NCBI GenBank assembly: GCA_027603945.1 | Contig: JADIIU010000126.1 | Location: forward strand, 1 to 36,357 | Direction: 5' to 3' | DNA length: 36,357 bases | Origin: Terramyces sp. JEL0728 | Taxonomy: Eukaryota > Chytridiomycota > Chytridiomycetes > Rhizophydiales > Terramycetaceae | In this document: in pieces, positions 30,405 to 36,357 of the stretch | Layout: every line of letters begins with the position of its first letter | Numbering within the stretch: position 1 is the stretch's first letter | Notes under the pieces: generated by a model | Seen by the model: only the letters and a program-made list of their open reading frames with translations | Databases searched by the model: none | What the model was told of the DNA's origin: nothing | Made by a program: the position numbers and the translations under genes

Positions 30405-33400
30405 TTATTGATAAGATCTTTTTGTTCTTGCCGATTTCTCTTCCCATTCTCCCATGTAATTCTTTTCGGTTTCTTCTTGTAGCTGTTGGTGGTTTTCTAG
30501 AACGATGAAATGGTGAAGAATATTTTCGGTTACTTCATTAACTGCTAGATTTCTGTATTCGATAAAACGACGTCGGTGAACATCTGCCGATTTCTTGCAT
30601 TGGATGGAAAATTTGCTGTAACGATCAACAACTTCTTTGAATGGAGTCTTTGTCAGTTCCAATGGTTCCAAAACCTGCCACTCAGAGGTTGGATCTAGAT
30701 TAACAGAAAATACCCCCTGGTTTAAAAGAAACATCAATGAAATCATCAAAAATGCCGGATGCATACACCGATAAGAATTGAATTCTGTCAAGGAAATCAA
30801 CTAGTGCCTTTTGGAATTCGTTTGAACATTCATCGCGTAAAGCTTGATAGCTCTGCAACAAATCCGCGGAAATTTGAGCAACCAGCAAATCCAGTCGTTC
30901 GATTTCCTGTATTCTCTCATACTTTGTGTTAATCAATTTGAGTTCTTTTTCGCACTTTTGCTTTTCATCTAAACATGTTTGTCTAGCTGCCACAAACCTG
31001 TTTGTTCCATTTTTCCATATTTTAGCCATTCTGTCGATTGTATTGATCCGGATTAGGTTTGTAACTTCAAGGATCGACTCTTCCACTCCCTGGCTAAATC
31101 TCTGCACATTTTCATGAAATTCTCGTTTATATTTAGTTTACCTTGAATTTTTGATTCTTTGAATTGGTTAGCTTCCTGCATAAAATCTGCAATAAAAGTC
31201 CTGTCGACCATGATTACAAATTCGACCATGTTGCTTGGAATAGCGTCGGTTTTCTTTATTTGATTATTTGCTATATGAATATCATACTTTTCGGTTACTG
31301 CTTTTTTCGCAGCGTCAATCCATCTTTTGAAAATAGCATTTAACCCGTTTTGTTCAGTTTGTACTTTGCAGATACCGAATAGTGCTTTATTTGCAGGAAG
31401 GTTTGGTTTTGGAATAATTTTTGCTGTGCTTATTCCTGCTCCTTTAAAGGAGATCTTTTCCTGTTTTTCTCTAGATACAGTACTAGCATTCGCATCTCGT
31501 TGTTGGCTAATTTGAACACTTGCCCTCTGTAAATCTGATTGACTGGATTTTGAATTTTTTCTTGAGAAAGTACGGCTTGATTCACTTCCTCTTGCTTCCA
31601 GAGTTGAATTTTTTCTGGATATTATTTCTCCATCAAACATTGGATTTGTAGTCACTGATTCAATATCTTGATTTTGCACATAGATATTCAAGTGCGGTCT
31701 AATTAAATAGCTAATACCTTTCTTTCCATGCATCCCATAGCTGAACAAGTGGTTTTTCCAAATCTGCGTTGTTCGTTAATGCATATGCGCAACACAAATA
31801 CTTTGCTAGCTGCGATGCTTCACGCTGAATATTTCTGGTCGACTCAAGCATATTTAGTATGTCGGTCCAGGTTTCTGTGGCCTTTGTTAAAACCAGGTAA
31901 TTATTAATAGTACTTGCAAAATCTGCTTGGATCTTGTTACATTTGATTTTCTATAGTTAGCTTTAATTGCCTCTCCTTTCATCAAATTTTTAATTTTTCT
32001 CCAGTTCAAGTGTACAAAATCCAAAAATATGTTGTCTTGTTCGTAACATTCGATATCATTCCGACACTGCTTTATTTGATTCGCTACATCTTTATGCAAT
32101 TTGTTCATTTCATCCTCCATACCATTCCTCCAATTGTCCAACACGGCAATAATCGTAGCCGCGTCGTAATCTCCTTGCTCTTTGATGAGCAACCATGCAC
32201 TTGAGTGATTACCTTGCGCTCTGGATCTGCCAATCATTTTTTTAGAAAGATCAAAATTGGCTATTGCGCTACCTAATTCTTCCTTTATGTCATCTTGGAA
32301 CATATCGACGAGAATTGAGAATTCCCTTTTCAAATTTTGTACTTGCAATGTAGATTTGCAGCTAGCGAGCCTGCTATTTGTCTCTTTCAGTGTAGAGTTC
32401 ATGAATTCTTTAAAAATTGCCAAAACATTCTTCAAGCTGTCAGTCAGTGTATTTCGGACGGTTTCTATGGCATTTATTATAAACGCAGCTTCATTTTCAT
32501 GGGCAACACCAATCCTGGACAGCTCCTCTTTCAATTACTCATTGCTTACCTATTCTAGCGGTACCAGCATTTTCTGTCGCAAGAATTTTTCGTAATTGGT
32601 TATTCATTGTTTGCATGCGAGCTTCCACTAACTGATTGGTTTTCGTTTCAATTTTGTTCTGGATTTTAGTTTTTGTTTCTTCCCATAGTTTGTTTGCCTC
32701 CAACATTATTCTTTTGGATAATTCTAATCTCTTTTTCTTGATTGGCTCAGGATCAAAAACATGAATCGTTACAATCGCATCGTCTTCGCTCTGATTTGCC
32801 AAATATCCCATATCCGATGAATCTTTGAAATCGTAGTTGTCAAATAATGTTAGAGCATTCGGGAGTTGGTGGGCAACTGCTCCATCTAATAGTGTATCCT
32901 TTCGCTGTGCGGCAGCAGCGCCATCAGATTTTGCTCGTTCTCTTGCGGGCACTTTTACTTGGTGCAACCTCTTCTTTGCATCAGCTTCATTTTGACTCTT
33001 TTGTTTAATGAATGCAGCTTGGTCTTGTTTCCATTCGTGTATTTTCTGCTGCCAGAATTGGTGCTCCAAAAACTTTACATTTGGATCAGCGGCGTTGTAT
33101 GTTTTCTCTTTAAACATTTTCCCAAGCTAAACTAAGTTTCAAATTACAATATCCTGGTACAAATGAAAGACATTTTCACCCCTATCCATGAACGAATTAA
33201 TTATTTCGATCGACTTCTTGAACCGCTCATGCACACCTATATTAAAGCCTCAATACTCTCCGCTAACACTTGATTATGCTCTTTAATCTTTTGCACTTTC
33301 TTTGGGATATTGCTTTCTTTGAATTCATTTTGCAGCGCCAGTAAATCTGCTTGAAATGTTTTTTCGGCAGTTTCCATTATTTTATCATAATGGATCGAAA

Positions 33401-34965
33401 CATCATTTAATTGTTTTGAAACTTCAATTTCAATGTCGATCAATTGTGCTTCAAAGAATCCTCTTTTTGTACAGGAAAGGCAACAAACGAATTCAATGAC
33501 CATTCCTCTAATAAACCGATTGGTTTTTGCTTTTGAAAGCAAAGAGATTGAAGCTCTCTTTCCTGTCTGAATTTCCTCATCTTTGGACATTGAATTTACA
33601 AACTTTATAATATCTGCCTCGCTTTCGGGATAGATCTAGTATGTCAGAAACAAATACCTCATGAAGTTTAGCATACCAGAAGCCGTATAATTTTGCCATA
33701 CAGGCATAGATTTCTTTTTCAATAAGATTCAATTTTGGCAGGAAATCTTGGATTGTATGACACTGAACTGTAACACCGATATCCATGTTCTTTATCCAGA
33801 TTTCATACAATTCCGAGAAATTATTTTCGTCGTATCTGTCCATTATTGCCAATAGCCGATTCAATCCAGTCTGTGCGTTGTCTCTAAACCTTGAATTGAA
33901 ATCACTATAAAATTGCCCGATATCTAACTTGTATACTTGACGTACTTGGGATTCAAATACTGGATAAATAAAGTCCCAACGAGCTTTCTGCCAAGTTGCG
34001 TCAGATATTTGAAACCTTTTTTGTGTTTTTTCGTTCATGACTTTCAGCAACTTGTGGAAATCATAAACGCATTCATAGATTGACTCTCTGTTGTTTAATA
34101 GGATTGTATTTATGGAGACGGACTCTTCCTTTAATATCAAATCGATTGCATCGTGCCTCTGGTAGTTTAACTTCTTTAATTGATCAGCAGCATTTAATAG
34201 GGTAGATCCAAGTTTTTTCGCTCTCTGATTTTCAATATCCTCCAAGCTCTTTTCTAAATCAATCAGCGCGTCCGACATTTTGGCTGAACGGACCTCAAAC
34301 ACGTATTTGATTGTTTTATACTTTTGAAGCGAATGTTTTGCTAAATCTATATCGATGGTCTTGATAGTGGTATTATTATCTATATGAGCTTGTTTTACAT
34401 TCAGCATAAGCCAACCAGCTGGCCAGATATGCGTCTAACGTGTTCTTGAAGTTTTCATTGTATTCTTGAGCAACTTTCTTCAACGTCTCTTGCATTGCGA
34501 ATATAATAGAGTTGTGCCTAATGTTAGAAGTGCATACCTTTCCAGCAGAGTCACTCTCTTTTTCCCAGCTTGCCATAATGCCTCCTTCAGTCCGCTTTCC
34601 GCTAATTGAGCCTGCTTCTTTTGGTCATCCTGTACAGTTGTTGCTTCGTTTAGCGGGTCATCTCCCATAATGATATCCAGCAATTTCATTTCCACGTCAT
34701 ATTCCAATGGTACCAACGGTGGAAATTCATCCAACTCTCTAGGATGGTGCCATATTAATGTATGAATTGACTTTGCGATTTTCCCTTCAACTCCTGTCAG
34801 ATTCGAACTATGAAGAAGATTGTGACCGCTATATGTACGAGGCAAATAATTTCTCCTGATTACAGTAGGCATATTCAGTAAATCTACCTTTTTGGTAACA
34901 GCTGGCTCCTCTTTTGGAGTATCTACTTCCTTTTTCTTTCCTTTCTTCCCTGACGCTGGCGGCAT
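30405..34965 (-). CDS. Large coiled-coil protein, CCDC180-like (DUF4455/DUF4456-type), probable flagellar protein
   Basis: Eleven exons give one continuous frame of 1452 residues, almost wholly helical with many heptad stretches, such as LKEALWQAGKKRVTLLER near the start, and FSILVDMFQDDIKEELGSAI and QADFASTINNYLVLTKATE in the middle. Charged clusters and the absence of membrane segments fit an axonemal or cytoskeletal filament. Size and organisation resemble CCDC180, a protein of ciliated organisms, but no single motif proves it. Introns are 30695-30713, 31122-31141, 31699-31717, 31951-31970 (GC-AG), 32528-32549, 33127-33147, 33237-33256, 33636-33657, 34380-34398 and 34518-34537 (19-22 nt). 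The start used is the ATG giving MPPASGKKGKKKEVD, which is typical for such proteins; an open frame extends upstream to about 35082 with hydrophobic, less likely sequence. Confidence 0.75.
31951..31970 (-). other. GC-AG intron in the large coiled-coil gene
   Basis: Two reading frames must be joined between GGA-GAG and AAA-ATC-AAA. No GT lies at a usable place, but a 20-nt piece beginning GCAATT, with CTAAC before the final TATAG, restores the frame (GEKIKCNKIQADF). Length and branch position match the other introns. GC-AG is the commonest minor variant of U2-type introns in eukaryotes. Confidence 0.75.
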
Positions 34966-35237
34966 AAAAGACAAAACGCGTTTTATTCCAAAGCACCTCA
35001 AGAGCAGCCGATATTTGCAATATATTTCATAAGTTGTAAAACGAAGAGTAAAGAAAATGTATATCCATGCAATTCCTTTCAAACCCAGCTCTTTCTGGAT
35101 TACAGGAATTGTTATAAGGACAAGTGGTCAATACTCGGCCGGCTTTCATCACAATCTCAAGACTGTACTTGTTACTGTCTTGCGCTAGTGTATTTCATAG
35201 ATCTAGAAAAGTTTAAACTGTTGGACAAATTTTTTTA
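34966..35237. other. 272-nt divergent gap; holds a 43-codon + strand frame (35057-35188)
   Basis: The upstream regions of the coiled-coil gene (minus) and RPA3 (plus) share this gap. On the + strand an ATG frame at 35057-35188 encodes 43 residues (IPFKPSSFWITGIVIRTSG inside). The composition is protein-like, but no family is recognised, and whether it is translated is unknown. No other feature was seen. Confidence 0.25.
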
Positions 35238-35591
35238 ATGAATCAACAATCTACACCGAGAATCAATTCCAATCAATTGGGAAGCTACATTGGAAGCATT
35301 GTTAGATTGGTAGGGACAGTGAAATCAGTACGTATCACTAATACAGAAAACTGACACTCAAGCAATCCTCGAAACCTCTGATAAGGGCCAAATTTCTATT
35401 TTGTTACAACAAGGATCAGAATGTAAGACGGGAGTAGTGGAAATACTTGGTATGGTTGAGGATATTGGAACTGTAAGAGAAATGGCTGTATCAAATTTCA
35501 ACCAGAATTATGGTTTTTGAACTTTAATTTAGATCCTGAAATCTATTCAGAAATGGTAAGATTAACTGCAAAATATACAGAAATATTTTAA
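35238..35591 (+). CDS. RPA3: Replication protein A 14-kDa subunit (RPA3)
   Basis: Smallest subunit of the single-strand DNA-binding RPA heterotrimer, a single OB-fold. The spliced product is 104 residues. It follows the RPA3 pattern: PRINSNQLGSYIGSIVRLVG, TSDKGQISILLQQGSE, VVEILGMVEDIGTVREMAV, SNFNQNYDLDPEIYSEMVRL and a final short helix. Introns are 35328-35346 (19) and 35513-35532 (20); the second brings the conserved FDxxxYNE-like DLDPEIYSEM into frame. Sequence similarity is typical for this poorly conserved subunit, but order and spacing agree well. Confidence 0.87.
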
Positions 35592-35771
35592 TAAACTGGC
35601 TTGTGGATTGTGTTTTGTTGGTCGTGGTGTTCTATGATGAGTAGCAATGACACAACCATCACCAAGAAGATTATAGTTTGAGCTAGCAGTATAATCCACT
35701 GTCGGCCTTGATTCAACTCTAACCAGAGTATATTGGATAGTTGAATGAGAATTAGACAATTCAATAGGCAT
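35562..35771 (-). other. 69-codon minus-strand open frame beyond the RPA3 3' end
   Basis: An ATG frame (MPIELSNSHSTIQYTLVRVE at its start) fills the space between RPA3 and the repeat-protein stop, overlapping the RPA3 3' end by 30 nt on the other strand. It could be a small gene or chance. I looked for a splice that would make it the last exon of the repeat protein and found none of the usual size. Confidence 0.2.
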
Positions 35772-35788
35772 TTATTTGTTAAATACAG

Positions 35789-36357
35789 CTAATTACATTC
35801 AGGAACATAATCATAGTCTTCCTTATGTTCTTTGTGGTGAGATGGCTTCTTTGCCTTGTAGTCATCATGTTTTGTGGTAGGCTTTGGTTTATATTCGTCG
35901 TGCTTAGGAGTTGGTTTTGGTTTGTAGTCATCATGCTTTGTGGTAGGTTTTGGTTTGTAGTCGTCATGTTTTGTGGTAGGTTTTGGTTTGTAGTCATCGT
36001 GTTTTGTGGTTGGCTTTGCCTTGTAGTCATCATGTTTTGTGGTAGGTTTTGGTTTGTAGTCGTCGTGCTTTGTGGTAGGCTTTGGTTTGTAGTCGTCGTG
36101 CTTTGTGGTTGGCTTTGCCTTGTAGTCATCATGTTTTGTGGTTGACTTTGGTTTGTAGTCGTCGTGCTTTGGTGCAGGAGGTACATAGCCGCCATAATGA
36201 GGAGCAGGTGGACTATATTCATCGTGCTTTGGAGCAGGAGGTTTGTAGTCGTCGTGCTTTGGAGCAGGAGGTACATAGCCGCCATAATGAGGAGCAGGTG
36301 GGCTATATTCATCGTGCTTTGGAGCAGGAGGTTTGTAGTCGTCGTGCTTTGGAGCAG
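35789..36357 (-). CDS. His/Asp/Tyr/Lys/Pro-rich tandem-repeat protein, 5' part outside the window
   Basis: The last 189 codons of a gene whose start lies past the window edge. The protein is built from two repeat types: two 30-residue units, each made of APKHDDYKPP, APKHDEYSPP and APHYGGYVPP, then about nine 10-residue units of the form TTKHDDYKPKP or TTKHDDYKAKP. It ends KKPSHHKEHKEDYDYVPECN. This frame is the real one because copies differ mostly at third codon positions (GAC/GAT, CAC/CAT, AAG/AAA, TAC/TAT). Regular His, Tyr, Asp and Lys suggest a metal-binding, adhesive or wall-associated extracellular protein, but no signal peptide can be checked here. Its function is unknown. Confidence 0.75.
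   Translation of the reverse strand, partial: APKHDDYKPPAPKHDEYSPPAPHYGGYVPPAPKHDDYKPPAPKHDEYSPPAPHYGGYVPPAPKHDDYKPKSTTKHDDYKAKPTTKHDDYKPKPTTKHDDYKPKPTTKHDDYKAKPTTKHDDYKPKPTTKHDDYKPKPTTKHDDYKPKPTPKHDEYKPKPTTKHDDYKAKKPSHHKEHKEDYDYVPECN
35840..36357 (-). repeat. Tandem coding repeats: 30-nt units and a 90-nt higher-order unit
   Basis: A 30-base period runs through about 35840-36165, coding one TTKHDDYKPK-type unit each. From about 36171 the unit is 90 nt (three related 30-nt blocks), seen as the recurrence of GTACATAGCC at 36181 and 36271. Because stops are absent from several frames, long spurious open frames appear on both strands. Confidence 0.9.

Noticed and set aside
35779..36312. Long minus-strand frame with Leu/Ile/Met-rich then Thr/Gln/Asn-rich repeats, and a matching + strand frame
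   Set aside because: They are shadows of the tandem repeat. Changes between copies are synonymous only in the KHDDYKPKP frame.

Overview
This looks like a piece of a very compact, moderately AT-rich nuclear genome from a flagellated eukaryote. The conserved proteins read like opisthokont sequences: COX IV, CNOT1, NAA10, SmD2, glutamine-dependent NAD synthetase, RUVBL2, DRG1, IMP4, ALG9 and RPA3. Three genes point to a motile flagellum: the axonemal inner-arm dynein light chain DNALI1/p28, a MORN5-like protein, and a large CCDC180-like coiled-coil protein. TAA, TAG and TGA all act as stops, so the code is standard. A zoosporic fungus-like lineage (Cryptomycota/Rozella-like, aphelid or chytrid) is my best guess. 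It is an inference, not a proof.

The striking property is the introns. Rebuilding the genes by protein homology and reading frame gave 75 spliceosomal introns, all 18 to 23 nt long: 1 of 18, 23 of 19, 31 of 20, 10 of 21, 9 of 22 and 1 of 23. They begin mostly GTA and carry a TAAT/TAAC-like branch motif about 5 nt before the final AG. Most real genes are therefore split over several short reading frames, and the coordinates given here span the whole spliced gene. Two introns are not GT-AG: one GT-TG in RUVBL2 and one GC-AG in the coiled-coil gene. Coding exons go down to 4 nt. Neighbouring genes are often only 10 to 40 nt apart.

Layout. Bases 1-8600: COX4, NXT1, SGF73/ataxin-7-like, CNOT1 (minus), NAA10, SmD2. 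8622-13072: NAD synthetase (minus), cardiolipin synthase, a small orphan, AP-3 sigma (minus), MORN5-like. 13134-17085: RUVBL2, a CHY zinc-finger protein (minus), and two intronless minus genes (GyrI-like domain, CBS-domain protein). 17352-21471: DRG1, a long orphan, DNALI1. 21562-24881 is more accessory in character: two tandem intronless 7-TM paralogues, a decayed third copy, and an isochorismatase-fold protein lacking its usual catalytic Asp and Lys. 25026-30394: membrane-anchored alpha/beta hydrolase, IMP4 (minus), mitoribosomal mS34, an orphan coiled-coil protein, ALG9. 30405-35591: the long coiled-coil flagellar candidate (minus) and RPA3. The right end enters a His/Asp/Tyr/Lys/Pro-rich tandem-repeat protein (minus) cut by the window edge.

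The genes do not form a pathway or operon. Most are unrelated housekeeping genes packed side by side. The best candidate for something under-described is the ultra-short intron system itself, with its non-canonical splice sites, micro-exons and strong in-frame stop content, followed by the tandem 7-TM family and the repeat protein.
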